Shown piece after piece: positions 9,371-17,991 of a DNA stretch of 64,000 nt. The stretch's first letter is position 1. Each line of letters opens with the position of its first letter. The notes below the pieces were generated by a model. That model was not told where the DNA came from and searched no databases. It saw nothing but the letters and a program-made list of their open reading frames with translations. A program made the position numbers and the translations under genes. The stretch comes from Clostridium frigidicarnis (GTDB taxonomy: Bacteria > Bacillota > Clostridia > Clostridiales > Clostridiaceae), in assembly GCF_900111985.1 (NCBI RefSeq), contig NZ_FOKI01000004.1, positions 62,001 through 126,000 of the forward strand, in the 5' to 3' direction.

Positions 9371-9530
9371 AGGCACATTCAAAAAAATAACAGTCAGTAT
9401 GCTAGTCTATTTTGTGCCATACTGCGTCAGCCATATTAGCCCATAGCCTATGCTATGAACTAATATCACTTCCTTGTCTGACACAAAATATACATGGCAT
9501 TTTTGACTTGTTATTTTCTTTCATATGCCT
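9371..9530. repeat. Family-1 repeat, long form (160 bp)
   Basis: It starts AGGCACATTCAAAAAAATAAC and ends TTGACTTGTTATTTTCTTTCATATGCCT, so the ends are inverted copies. The interior holds a second inverted pair (TATTTTGTGCCA near the left end, TGACACAAAATATA near the right) and GCGTCAG/CTGAC. Short reading frames inside it are not genes. The gap from 9531 to 9651 holds three tandem TGTTTATTTAG-like units (about 9608-9636). Confidence 0.8.
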
Positions 9531-9651
9531 AATTAGGATTTATAAACTTACTCATAATAAGTTGAATTTTAAATATTGTAAAATTCCACATTAAGTATGT
9601 AATAGAGGTTTATTTAGTGTTTATTTAGTGTTTATAAGGGTGGGGTAATGA

Positions 9652-10020
9652 ATGAAAAGCTTTTTTGATCTATCATATGAAGAAATTGTATGTCTAGCAA
9701 CTAGTATAGGATTAGGTATAGCTGGAGAACTTACGGTATATCAGCAAAATATTCTTGCAAATTTTTATATATTATTAGGTCAAGTAATAGTAGTTGCCAA
9801 TACTGTAGGTGGTGTGTATCCTCCAGTAGGTAATGGCCCTAATTATGGGCCGGTTGGATTAGGAAGTTTAACAGGGTGTAGATTTGGTTGTAAAGATAAC
9901 TCTAATAATAATTCATCCAATAATGACGATGAATTACAAAAGAACCTGAAGATTATGATGGAAAAAATAAATGATCTAGAGAGGGAAATCTCTATTTTAA
10001 ATCAAAAAAATAACGATTAA
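9652..10020 (+). CDS. Small hypothetical protein with hydrophobic N-terminus and C-terminal coiled coil
   Basis: A 122-residue protein that I cannot assign to a family. Residues 1-55 are hydrophobic with conserved-looking acidic positions (YEEIVCLATSIGLGIAGEL, then FYILLGQVIVVANTVGG). Residues 56-75 are Gly/Pro/Asn rich (YPPVGNGPNYGPVG). A CRFGC pair follows, then an Asn/Ser/Asp linker, and residues 90-122 form a charged heptad-like helix (LQKNLKIMMEKINDLEREISIL). GGGTGGGG precedes ATG 9652. It lies upstream of the YnjB-like gene but 190 bases separate them, so a shared operon is uncertain. Confidence 0.65.
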   Translation: MKSFFDLSYEEIVCLATSIGLGIAGELTVYQQNILANFYILLGQVIVVANTVGGVYPPVGNGPNYGPVGLGSLTGCRFGCKDNSNNNSSNNDDELQKNLKIMMEKINDLEREISILNQKNND

Positions 10021-10210
10021 AAACAATAATATTGTAAAATAGTATGTTAATAGAGTATAACAATAAGTAAATTTTGTTAATTGAAAATGAATAAAATATA
10101 TAGAAACAACGATGATTATATAAAAATGCTATAAAATTAATATAAACTATACAATTACATACAAATATATGTATAATTATATATGAAAAAATATAGTAAG
10201 GCGGGATCAA

Positions 10211-11440
10211 ATGAAAAAAACAGTATTTATTTTAATGGCATTAATATTAACATTATCATTTTCTGGATGTTCAAAAAAACAGGCTAAAAATGAGGAATCT
10301 AATATAGAAAATTGGCAGCAGGTTTTAGATGAATCTAAGGGATCAACTGTTAATTTCTATGGTTATGGTGGAGATGAAAATATAAACAAGTGGGTTGACA
10401 ATGTTTTAGCTAAGAAAGTAAAAGAAGATTATGATATAACTCTAAATAGAGTGCCTATGGACATAGACAGTATACTAAATAAACTACTTGGAGAAAAACA
10501 AGCTAACAACGAAAAGGGATCAATTGATTTAGTATGGCTTAATGGAGAAAATTTTTATGCTGCAAAAAAGGCTAATTTACTTTATGGACCATTCACTAAT
10601 ATAATTCCTAATTTTGAAAAGTATGTAGACGGTACAGCTAATGATATTAACAAAGATTTTGGATATAATGTAGATGGATATGAATCACCTTTTGGCAGAG
10701 CTCAATTGGTAATGGTTTATAATAAAGACATGGTAACTAAGTTTCCTAAAAACACACAGGAACTTATGGAGATTTGTAAAGCTAATTCAGGAAAATTCAC
10801 ATATCCAGCACCTCCAGATTTTACAGGAAGTGCATTTGTAAGAAATGTGATATATGATATCGTTGGGGAAGAAAAGCTTAAAGGACTTAAAACTAAGGAA
10901 GAAATAGAAAAAGCTATAGAACCTGCAATAAATTATTTAAATGATTTGAAACCATATTTATGGAATGAAGGAAAAACTTATCCAGCGACTTTGGCTCAAT
11001 TAGATAATATGTTTGCAGATAAACAGGTTTTAGGCACAGTAACATATGCTCCTAATGCTATAGATGGAAGAATCAAGAATGGTGAATATCCTAATGGAGC
11101 TGTTTCATCAGTTTTTGAAAAAGGAACCATTGGAAATACACATTTTGTAGCAATACCTTATAATAGTGAAAATAAAAAAGGGGCAATGGCAGTAGCAAAT
11201 GCAATATTGTCAGTAGAAATGCAGGCTAGTAAGTATGATCCTCTAGCTTGGGGAGATTTACCAGCATTAGATAATAACAAATTATTGGATAATGAAAAAT
11301 CTATGTTTAGTAAAGTGAAATTAAGTGATGCTATAGTAAAACAAGATGAACTTTTAAGTCATAGATGTTCAGAACCAGATGCAGATATTATACCTATAAT
11401 AGAGAAAATTTGGATGGAGAGAGTTGCAGGGGAGGAATAA
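10211..11440 (+). CDS. YnjB-like ABC transporter substrate-binding lipoprotein
   Basis: A 409-residue secreted lipoprotein. The N-terminus has a lysine pair, a hydrophobic stretch and the lipobox LSFSGC, so it should be acylated on Cys about residue 20 and anchored outside the membrane. The mature region (GSTVNFYGYGGDENINKWVDNVL, DLVWLNGENFYAAKKANLLYGPF) matches the COG4134/YnjB type of extracellular solute-binding protein, distantly related to iron and polyamine binding proteins. Two permease genes and an ATPase gene follow, giving a complete importer. Substrate is not known for this family. ATG 10211 follows AAGGCGGG. Confidence 0.85.
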   Translation: MKKTVFILMALILTLSFSGCSKKQAKNEESNIENWQQVLDESKGSTVNFYGYGGDENINKWVDNVLAKKVKEDYDITLNRVPMDIDSILNKLLGEKQANNEKGSIDLVWLNGENFYAAKKANLLYGPFTNIIPNFEKYVDGTANDINKDFGYNVDGYESPFGRAQLVMVYNKDMVTKFPKNTQELMEICKANSGKFTYPAPPDFTGSAFVRNVIYDIVGEEKLKGLKTKEEIEKAIEPAINYLNDLKPYLWNEGKTYPATLAQLDNMFADKQVLGTVTYAPNAIDGRIKNGEYPNGAVSSVFEKGTIGNTHFVAIPYNSENKKGAMAVANAILSVEMQASKYDPLAWGDLPALDNNKLLDNEKSMFSKVKLSDAIVKQDELLSHRCSEPDADIIPIIEKIWMERVAGEE

Positions 11441-11442
11441 GT

Positions 11443-12288
11443 TTGAAGAAGTTAAGTCCCTATATACTGCTTCTTCCATGTTCCTTATTTTTAATAATAA
11501 CTTTAGGCTTTGGAGTAATTGAGGGAATTCTTCAAAGCCTTGGCTTTATGCCTTCATTAGGTATGGAAGAAGTAACTTTCAAGTATTATGCTGAGCTATT
11601 TAAGGACGGAGAGTTTACTAAGTCTTTATTATTTAGCTTAAAGACATCATTAATATCATCTATTTTATCTGTTATTATAGGAGTATTTATAGCTTACATA
11701 TTATATAAAAGAAAAAGTAGATTAAATAATTTAATTATAAAGCTTCCAATGGTTATACCACATATTGTGGTGGTTTTTATTATACTTTCTATATTTTCCC
11801 AAGGTGGATATATAAGTAGAATAATGAACAATTTGTTTATGATAAGTGATTTTAATGAGTTTCCACTGCTCATAAATGATCAATATGGAATTGGAATAGT
11901 GATAGCTTATTTGTGGAAGGAAATCCCCTTCGTTGCTATAATTACCTATGATATACTTAATAATATAAACAAAGACTTTATTATTGCTGCTAAAAATTTG
12001 GGCGCAAATAAAGGTCAGATATTTTCTAAAATATTATTGCCACTAAGTAAAAAAAGTATAATAACTAGTTTTTTAATAATTTTTGCCTTTTCTTTTGGAG
12101 CTTTTGAGGTTCCGTATCTTTTAGGGCCAACAATGCCCAAAGCACTTCCAGTTAAAGCATTTATTGAATATTCAAGCTCAGATTTATTTAATAGACCATA
12201 TGCTATGGCTATAAACACAGTGTTATCATTTATATCTTTAGTTATTATGGTGTTTTATGAAATATCATTTAGAAAAACTTTAAAATAA
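11443..12288 (+). CDS. ABC transporter permease, first of a pair (YnjC-like)
   Basis: About 281 residues with six hydrophobic segments and the binding-protein-dependent permease loop (EAA-type region NKDFIIAAKNLGANKGQIFSKILLPLS), where the ATPase docks. The TTG at 11443 is taken as start because GGGGAGG sits just upstream and the hydrophobic N-terminus (KKLSPYILLLPCSLFLIITL) begins there; an upstream ATG in the same frame lies inside the binding-protein gene and gives a non-hydrophobic tail. In Escherichia coli YnjC the two permease halves are fused; here they are separate proteins. Confidence 0.85.
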   Translation: MKKLSPYILLLPCSLFLIITLGFGVIEGILQSLGFMPSLGMEEVTFKYYAELFKDGEFTKSLLFSLKTSLISSILSVIIGVFIAYILYKRKSRLNNLIIKLPMVIPHIVVVFIILSIFSQGGYISRIMNNLFMISDFNEFPLLINDQYGIGIVIAYLWKEIPFVAIITYDILNNINKDFIIAAKNLGANKGQIFSKILLPLSKKSIITSFLIIFAFSFGAFEVPYLLGPTMPKALPVKAFIEYSSSDLFNRPYAMAINTVLSFISLVIMVFYEISFRKTLK

Positions 12289-12309
12289 AAAATAGAAGGG
12301 ATTTTTAGG

Positions 12310-13086
12310 TTGAAAAGATTATTAACTATATTGTTATTTATAACTTTTGTATTTCCTATTATGATACTTATATGTTATTCGATGTGCACAGCGTGGGCAT
12401 ATCCAAAACTTATACCAGATGATATAAGCTATAGAGGAATAGAGGCCATGTTTAGTGTTGAATCATTACATATAACATTTAATAGTATAATTTATGCGTT
12501 GGCAATTACAATAGTTACAGTGATGCTATGTATACCAGCAGCTAGGTCATTATCATGTTATGATTTTAAAGGAAAAGGGGCTTTTAATCTACTAATAACA
12601 TCACCATTAATATTACCTCTTGCTTCTATTACAATGGGATTGCATATACTTTTTATAAAGCTAGGACTTACTAATACAATACTAGGTGTTGTTCTTATAA
12701 ATTGTATACCATGTATACCTTATGGGGTAAGGCTTATATCAAATGTAATGTCTATTGTTGGGGTAAATCATGAGATAGCAGCAAAAAGTTTAGGTGCATC
12801 TCCAGTAAAGGCATTTTTATTTATTACATTTCCAATGATTTTACCAGGAGTAATATCAGCTTGTGCATTTGTGTTTATTATTGCTTTTAGTCAGTACTTT
12901 ACAACATTTTTGATAGGTGGTGGAATGGTTAAAACACTTCCTATGGTTTTAATACCTTATATCCAAAGTGGAGACAGAACATTGGCATCAGTGTATAGTA
13001 TATTATTTATAATATCATCCCTCTTAGTTTTAATTATTATAGAGAAACTAGTTTCAAAGCATTATAACAAGTGGTTTTACATATAG
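12310..13086 (+). CDS. ABC transporter permease, second of a pair (YnjC C-half-like)
   Basis: A 258-residue integral membrane protein with six hydrophobic segments and the permease loop EIAAKSLGASPVKAFLFITFPMILPG for ATPase contact. It starts with TTG at 12310 after AGAAGGG, 21 bases past the first permease. Together the two proteins should form the translocation pore for the substrate delivered by the YnjB-like lipoprotein. After the stop, a family-2 repeat separates this gene from the ATPase gene, which is unusual inside one transporter operon. Confidence 0.85.
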   Translation: MKRLLTILLFITFVFPIMILICYSMCTAWAYPKLIPDDISYRGIEAMFSVESLHITFNSIIYALAITIVTVMLCIPAARSLSCYDFKGKGAFNLLITSPLILPLASITMGLHILFIKLGLTNTILGVVLINCIPCIPYGVRLISNVMSIVGVNHEIAAKSLGASPVKAFLFITFPMILPGVISACAFVFIIAFSQYFTTFLIGGGMVKTLPMVLIPYIQSGDRTLASVYSILFIISSLLVLIIIEKLVSKHYNKWFYI

Positions 13087-13149
13087 AACTTAACGTATAG
13101 AAAAATATAAAATTTTTAAAATCTAAAAGGCTGATAAAATAAGGGCTAA

Positions 13150-13365
13150 TGGGAGTTGAAAACTTTATTGAGTAGCAAGTTACAAGTTTAGGATAAATCT
13201 TCTCAGGAAGCTTGGAATGAATTGACAATTGAAGGATAAATCTTCTTAGGAAGATTTTAAAACCTAAACTTTCAACTTTCCACTCTCAACCTTCAACTTT
13301 ATATTTAGGAAGTCTGTGACTTCCAACAATAATTGTCAATTGTCAATCGTCAATTAAAAAAGGGG
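13150..13365. repeat. Family-2 repeat inserted within a transporter operon
   Basis: This long copy has GTTACAAGTT, two ATCTTCT-type palindromes (about 13196 and 13240), CTTTCAACTTTCCACTCTCAA, then TGTGACTTCCAACAATAATTGTCAATTGTCAATCG. It occupies most of the 345-base gap between the permease and ATPase genes. Confidence 0.7.
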
Positions 13366-13431
13366 GTAGCCTTTTGTTCTAACAGGATAGGAGTTACAGG
13401 TGGTAGTCATAAGATAAAGGAGCAACAAAGT

Positions 13432-14451
13432 ATGAGTTCTATTGAAATAAAAGATTTAACAAAAATATTAGATGAAAAAGTTATATTGGATAAAATAAAT
13501 TTAAATATAGAAGAAGGATGTTTTTTTACAATTTTAGGTGCATCAGGTTGTGGAAAAACAACACTTTTAAAGACTATAGCAGGCATACATAATATAGACA
13601 ATGGCCAATTAATTATAGATGGTAAAGACATTTCAACTTTGCCTATGGAAAAAAGGAACACTCCTTTTGTATTTCAAGATCACTTATTATTTCCTCATAT
13701 GAAGGTCTTTGATAATATTGCATTTGGATTAAAAATAAGTAAAATGCCAAGGAAAGAAATACACAAAAAAGTAACTAGAATTATTGATTTATTGCAATTA
13801 AACGGAATGGAAAATAAATATCCGAAGAACTTATCAGGGGGACAAAAACAAAGGGTATCCCTAGGAAGGGCTTTAGTTATGGAGCCTAAAATATTATTAC
13901 TAGATGAGCCATTTTCAAGTCTAGATATTAATCTTAGAGAACATATGAAGAACTTAATTAAAGAGATACACAACATATTTAAATTAACAATCATATTTGT
14001 AACTCATGATAAAGAAGAAGCATTATGTATTTCAGATAAAATAGCATTAATGGATGGTGGAAAAATACTTCAGATAGGAACTCCCTATGAAATATACGAA
14101 AAACCTAATTCATTAGAAGTTGCAAAGTTTTTTGGAAACTGCAATTTAATAGAGGGTAGAATTAAAGATGAGCATTTTTTAAATGACTTTTGGAATATAA
14201 AAGTAAAAGTTAATAAACTAGATGTGGATAACTGTAGATTAGCTATAAAATCAGAAGACATAGAAATAACCAAATGTGTTACAAGCCCTATATTTATAAG
14301 CAAAAAACTTTATACAGGAGATAAATTTATTTATACTTTAAAAAATAAAGATGAAGAGATAAAAGTAAGTTGTAATAAAAAAACAAATTTAGATATAAAT
14401 GAAAAGGTATATATACATATATCAAATAAGGTAGAGGCGGTAATACTTTAA
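13432..14451 (+). CDS. ABC transporter ATPase with TOBE-type tail (YnjD/PotA-like)
   Basis: About 339 residues. The ATPase domain occupies residues 1-235 with Walker A GASGCGKTT, Q-loop VFQDH, signature LSGGQKQR, Walker B ILLLDEPFSSLD and switch His VTHDKEEA. Residues 240-339 form a regulatory tail typical of polyamine/iron/molybdate-type importers. ATG 13432 is preferred since AAAGGAGC lies nine bases upstream; the frame stays open 33 codons further up, but that extension runs out of the family-2 repeat. It completes the YnjBCD-like transporter of the three preceding genes. Confidence 0.88.
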   Translation: MSSIEIKDLTKILDEKVILDKINLNIEEGCFFTILGASGCGKTTLLKTIAGIHNIDNGQLIIDGKDISTLPMEKRNTPFVFQDHLLFPHMKVFDNIAFGLKISKMPRKEIHKKVTRIIDLLQLNGMENKYPKNLSGGQKQRVSLGRALVMEPKILLLDEPFSSLDINLREHMKNLIKEIHNIFKLTIIFVTHDKEEALCISDKIALMDGGKILQIGTPYEIYEKPNSLEVAKFFGNCNLIEGRIKDEHFLNDFWNIKVKVNKLDVDNCRLAIKSEDIEITKCVTSPIFISKKLYTGDKFIYTLKNKDEEIKVSCNKKTNLDINEKVYIHISNKVEAVIL

Positions 14452-14503
14452 GATTAATAAGGAGATATATAAGTAAAGTTAACAAAATATTATACTAAGG
14501 ATA

Positions 14504-14550
14504 AACAATAAAAGCCTATGAATTATGAAAATTCATAGGCTTTTATTGTT
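14504..14550. terminator. Bidirectional terminator between convergent genes
   Basis: A perfect 20-bp inverted repeat (arms 14504-14523 and 14531-14550, core AAAGCCTATGAAT) with A-run and T-run flanks can end both the ATPase operon and the minus-strand hydrolase gene. Confidence 0.85.
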
Positions 14551-14639
14551 ATAAGGTTAAAACTAATGTTAGTGTTTTGTTAGAATTATAATATAAGTTG
14601 TAATTCAATAAAGTATACAAATAGTAATAATTTTTATAT

Positions 14640-15389
14640 TTAGTTTGAAAGGTTATTTAAAAAATCTGCTGTAAACTTTAATGTTTGGGTTTGTTGACCT
14701 TCTCTAGTAATCAAACTTTCATGGTCACCTTTTTGATTACCATAATTTCCAAAGTTCCCATGGTTTCCTCCTTGTATAACATTAAACACAGCACTAGATG
14801 GAAATAAATTTTTAGAATTTTCTATATTGGCTAAGGAGGCTACGCCATCTTCAGATCCATATAAGGATAGAACACTTATATTTCTATCTTTAAAGTTATG
14901 TTTATCTTGAGGATAGGATGCATACATAATTAATCCAGTTATTTTGTCAGGATTATTATAAGCATAAGATGCAGCCATAGTACCACCTAAAGAATGTCCT
15001 CCTATAACCCAAGTATGAATTTCAGGATTTTTATTTATAATACCATCAGCCTTATTAGGTGAAAATACTGCTAAATTAAAAGGCATTTTAGGAATTATAA
15101 CTTTAAACCCATTTTCAGAAATTTTTTTCATTAATGGTGCATATGCATCAGCAGTTACCTTTCCACCAGGATAAAATATAAATCCTATATTATTACTTTG
15201 ATCTTTAGGAGTAAATGTAATGTAATCAGTATTTTCAATATTTACATTTGTAGCATCTAATAGATCTTTTTGTGATGTATAATCTCCAGTATATACTCCA
15301 GAATAAACATACATAAAGAATAATAGACATAATGTAAAAAGAATAATTATGGGTATAAATATTAACTTCTTTTTATTTAATTTTTTCAT
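14640..15389 (-). CDS. Membrane-anchored alpha/beta hydrolase (hydrolase_5 type)
   Basis: A 249-residue protein with an N-terminal signal anchor (KKLNKKKLIFIPIIILFTLCLLFFMYVYS) placing the domain outside the cell. The hydrolase core shows FIFYPGGKV (oxyanion strand), the nucleophile elbow GGHSLGG, an acid in LYGSEDG, and a C-terminal His in GGNHGNFGNYG. This arrangement fits the small dienelactone-hydrolase-like group found in clostridia. The substrate is unknown; an ester or acyl group on an extracellular molecule is likely. It is monocistronic, convergent with the ATPase gene. Confidence 0.85.
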   Translation of the reverse strand: MKKLNKKKLIFIPIIILFTLCLLFFMYVYSGVYTGDYTSQKDLLDATNVNIENTDYITFTPKDQSNNIGFIFYPGGKVTADAYAPLMKKISENGFKVIIPKMPFNLAVFSPNKADGIINKNPEIHTWVIGGHSLGGTMAASYAYNNPDKITGLIMYASYPQDKHNFKDRNISVLSLYGSEDGVASLANIENSKNLFPSSAVFNVIQGGNHGNFGNYGNQKGDHESLITREGQQTQTLKFTADFLNNLSN

Positions 15390-15782
15390 TTTTTCGCTCC
15401 TTACAAGTATTATTAATTAATATATCATAATTTATGCTATTTTGTGAACAAAGTTCTTTTAAAATCCGCTAATCTGATATAAATTATAAAAGAGATTTAA
15501 AATATATAGAGGTTTTGATGATATAATTAATCAAGTGGAAAAGCTTTAATTTATTGATAAGTACAAGATACAAATGATAAAAAAATTAGAAGTTTTAATG
15601 GATGAATTTATTGGGTAATGATTATATTTCATTTAAGAGGTTAGCGTATTACCATACTTAGTTAGGGGATAAAAATATCTAAAAATGAAACATTATATAG
15701 TAAACAGTAAAATTAATATTTGAAAATTTTACATTAACCAAATCATTACTTGATAATAGCAGTACAGAGATTTAAATACATA
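15390..15782. other. Intergenic region without recognised gene
   Basis: AT-rich sequence. A 14-codon frame near 15573 has no convincing ribosome site. No riboswitch or tRNA pattern was recognised. Confidence 0.4.
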
Positions 15783-15921
15783 AGGCATATTTAAAAAAAT
15801 AACAAGTCAAGTATGCTCGTCTATTTCGTCGGTGATATTTATGCTATGAACTAATATCACTTCCTTGTCTGGCACAAGACATACATGGAATCTTTGAATT
15901 GTTATTTTCTTTCATGTGACT
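15783..15921. repeat. Family-1 repeat, long form (139 bp)
   Basis: The left end AGGCATATTTAAAAAAATAACAAGTCA and right end TTGTTATTTTCTTTCATGTGACT match the family; the interior shares GTATGCTCGTCTATTT and CTTCCTTGTCTGGCACAAGACATACATGG with the copy at 9371. It ends 24 bases before the esterase start. Confidence 0.75.
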
Positions 15922-15945
15922 AAGATAGAAATAAGGAGAGAAGGA

Positions 15946-16797
15946 ATGGTTAAGTTTCAATTAGAGGAGATTTTTTTAAGATTTCCACTAGTAATTAGAA
16001 CATTTAAATATAATATTTTAGCAGAAAAAAAAATAAAATATAAGGATTTTAAATATGGAGAAAATAAAAGACAATATTATAGAGTGTTTTATGGTAATAA
16101 AAGTGAAAATCCAATAATATATTTTATACATGGTGGGGGATGGTGGCATGGAAGTCCTAGAATGTATAGTGCAATAGGAAAATTTTTTTGTGATTTAGGT
16201 TATACAGTGGTGCTTCCAGGATATAGATTAGCACCTAAATATAAATATCCAAATCAAATAGAGGATGTGTTTAAAGTATTACAACACTTTAACGCTAATG
16301 AAGAAACAAATTATTATAATAAAAATAATATTATAGTAATGGGTTTTTCAGCAGGTGGAGAGTTAGCAGCTAATATCGTTTTTAATAAATCTATGCAGCA
16401 TAAATATAAGATTGATGAAAATAAAATTAAAGGTTTTATTTCTATGTCAGGAGTTTTAGATTTTACTGAATGTACATCTTTATATTCAAAAATGCTTTTA
16501 TATAATTATATAAATAATAAATCTTATATAAAGAAAATAAATCCAGTAAATTTAATTGATAACAAAATTGAAATTCCAGTTTTGTGTTTACATGGAAATA
16601 AAGATCCAATTATCAATATAAGGACTTCTAAAAGTTTTATAAAAAAATTAAATAATTTAGGAGGAAAGGGGGAGTTTTACCTAGTTAAAGGAAAACATCA
16701 TTCCGATATTACCAATTTAGTAATGGGGCATGGTCAAAACGAATCTAAAAAAATAGTTAGTTTTATAGAAGAAATATGCAATAAAATATTGGAGTGA
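15946..16797 (+). CDS. Alpha/beta hydrolase fold-3 esterase
   Basis: A cytoplasmic protein of about 283 residues in the hormone-sensitive-lipase-like group. The oxyanion-hole motif HGGGWW, nucleophile elbow GFSAGGE, catalytic acid in HGNKDPI and His in GKHHSD are all visible. ATG 15946 is chosen because AAGGAG lies seven bases upstream; an in-frame GTG 30 bases earlier falls inside the family-1 repeat. The acyltransferase gene starts nine bases after the stop, suggesting a paired acyl-removal/acyl-addition function, perhaps on a surface glycan. That pairing is inference. Confidence 0.88.
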   Translation: MVKFQLEEIFLRFPLVIRTFKYNILAEKKIKYKDFKYGENKRQYYRVFYGNKSENPIIYFIHGGGWWHGSPRMYSAIGKFFCDLGYTVVLPGYRLAPKYKYPNQIEDVFKVLQHFNANEETNYYNKNNIIVMGFSAGGELAANIVFNKSMQHKYKIDENKIKGFISMSGVLDFTECTSLYSKMLLYNYINNKSYIKKINPVNLIDNKIEIPVLCLHGNKDPIINIRTSKSFIKKLNNLGGKGEFYLVKGKHHSDITNLVMGHGQNESKKIVSFIEEICNKILE

Positions 16798-16805
16798 TTG
16801 AAAGA

Positions 16806-17786
16806 ATGGATTACAATAAACGAAATTACTTTTTAGACAACTTAAAAGTATTATTAATCTCTTTAGTAGTTTTCGGGCATGTCATAGAATATTACATAGA
16901 TGGAAGTTATATTTTGAAGGGTATATATTTATTTGTATATGTTTTTCATATGCCTTTATTTGTATGTGTATCTGGATATTTATCAAAAAATGTTGATAAA
17001 TGCAAAAGAACAGCTGTGAAGAATCTATTACTACCCTATATTGTTTTCAATATGATATGGTATTTGTCAGTATATTTTGCTACAGGGCAATATATGTTTT
17101 CTTTGATTTATCCAGGGTGGACATTATGGTATTTATTAAGCCTATTCTTATGGAGAATATCATTAAAATATTTGATTAAAATTAAGCATATAGTATCAAT
17201 TAGTATATTAATAAGTTTATTTATTGGATGTTTGCCAAGTGGCGAAACATTTTTATCTTTCTTTAGAACAATAAATTTTTTGCCATTTTTTCTAATTGGT
17301 TATTTCTTAAACGAAAATCATATTAATTTAAGAAAAAAGCCTAGTAGAATAATTTCTGCTATAATAATTACTATATATATAGGATCAGCATTTTATATAG
17401 CTAAAAATGACTTATTAGATTATAAATTTTTATATAATTCTCAATCCTATGCAGATTCAGGGTTAAATGTATTTCAAGGTTCCCTATTCAAATTTATATC
17501 ATATGTTTCTTCAATGATTTTAAGTGTATGTGTTGCAAATATAGTCCCAAGTAAAAAAAAGTTTTATACATATATAGGAAAATCAACAATGACAATTTAT
17601 GTTTTTCATATTTATTTAGTTATTTTGATTTACATAATGATACCAAGTTGGAATATAAGTTTAATTAAAAATTCAATATTAATAATAAGTCCTTTAATTA
17701 TAATTTATATATTATCCAGAGGCATTGTTGGTAAAATATATAATTTTATGTTTAATACTATAAATAAAATTTTAAGCCTTAAATAA
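16806..17786 (+). CDS. Acyltransferase-3 family membrane protein
   Basis: An integral membrane protein of about 326 residues with roughly ten hydrophobic segments. The N-terminus YFLDNLKVLLISLVVFGHVIE carries the family's catalytic-type His after the first helix, and FHMPLFVCVSGYLS is the second family hallmark. Members transfer acetyl or other acyl groups to sugars, peptidoglycan or exopolysaccharide at the membrane. ATG 16806 fits TTGGAG upstream better than the GTG at 16794. It is tightly linked to the preceding esterase. No substrate can be assigned. Confidence 0.88.
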   Translation: MDYNKRNYFLDNLKVLLISLVVFGHVIEYYIDGSYILKGIYLFVYVFHMPLFVCVSGYLSKNVDKCKRTAVKNLLLPYIVFNMIWYLSVYFATGQYMFSLIYPGWTLWYLLSLFLWRISLKYLIKIKHIVSISILISLFIGCLPSGETFLSFFRTINFLPFFLIGYFLNENHINLRKKPSRIISAIIITIYIGSAFYIAKNDLLDYKFLYNSQSYADSGLNVFQGSLFKFISYVSSMILSVCVANIVPSKKKFYTYIGKSTMTIYVFHIYLVILIYIMIPSWNISLIKNSILIISPLIIIYILSRGIVGKIYNFMFNTINKILSLK

Positions 17787-17844
17787 ATAAAAAGCACATA
17801 GATACTTTTTTATGAATTATACATTCTTGTACAATAAAATTATT

Positions 17845-17935
17845 TAAAGAAAAGTGAGGTCTAAGCGTCAGCTATTTTGCATCGCTTAGACCTCACTTTT
17901 GGGTTAAATGAATTTTATCATATTTAGATGAATTT
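17845..17935. repeat. Family-3 repeat
   Basis: GAAAAGTGAGGTCTAAGCG pairs with CGCTTAGACCTCACTTTT to form a hairpin, followed by the tail AAATGAATTTTATCATATTTAGATGAATTT. Related sequences occur at 21031 and 25999. A family-1 element follows directly. Confidence 0.7.
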
Positions 17936-17991
17936 AGGCACATTCAAAATATACATTGCATCTTTCGCTTATTATTTCATTTCATGTGCCT
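17936..17991. repeat. Family-1 repeat, short truncated form
   Basis: AGGCACATTCAAAATATACATTG to ATTTCATTTCATGTGCCT. Its right edge touches the stop codon of the minus-strand fusion gene, so it lies in that gene's 3' untranslated region. Confidence 0.75.

Noticed and set aside
9412-9594. A 60-codon open frame inside the long family-1 repeat
   Set aside because: It lies wholly inside or beside the repeat, lacks a ribosome site, and corresponding frames are not preserved in other copies.
13333-13431. N-terminal extension of the YnjD-like ATPase
   Set aside because: It derives from the family-2 repeat; ATG 13432 is preceded by AAAGGAGC and matches the family start.
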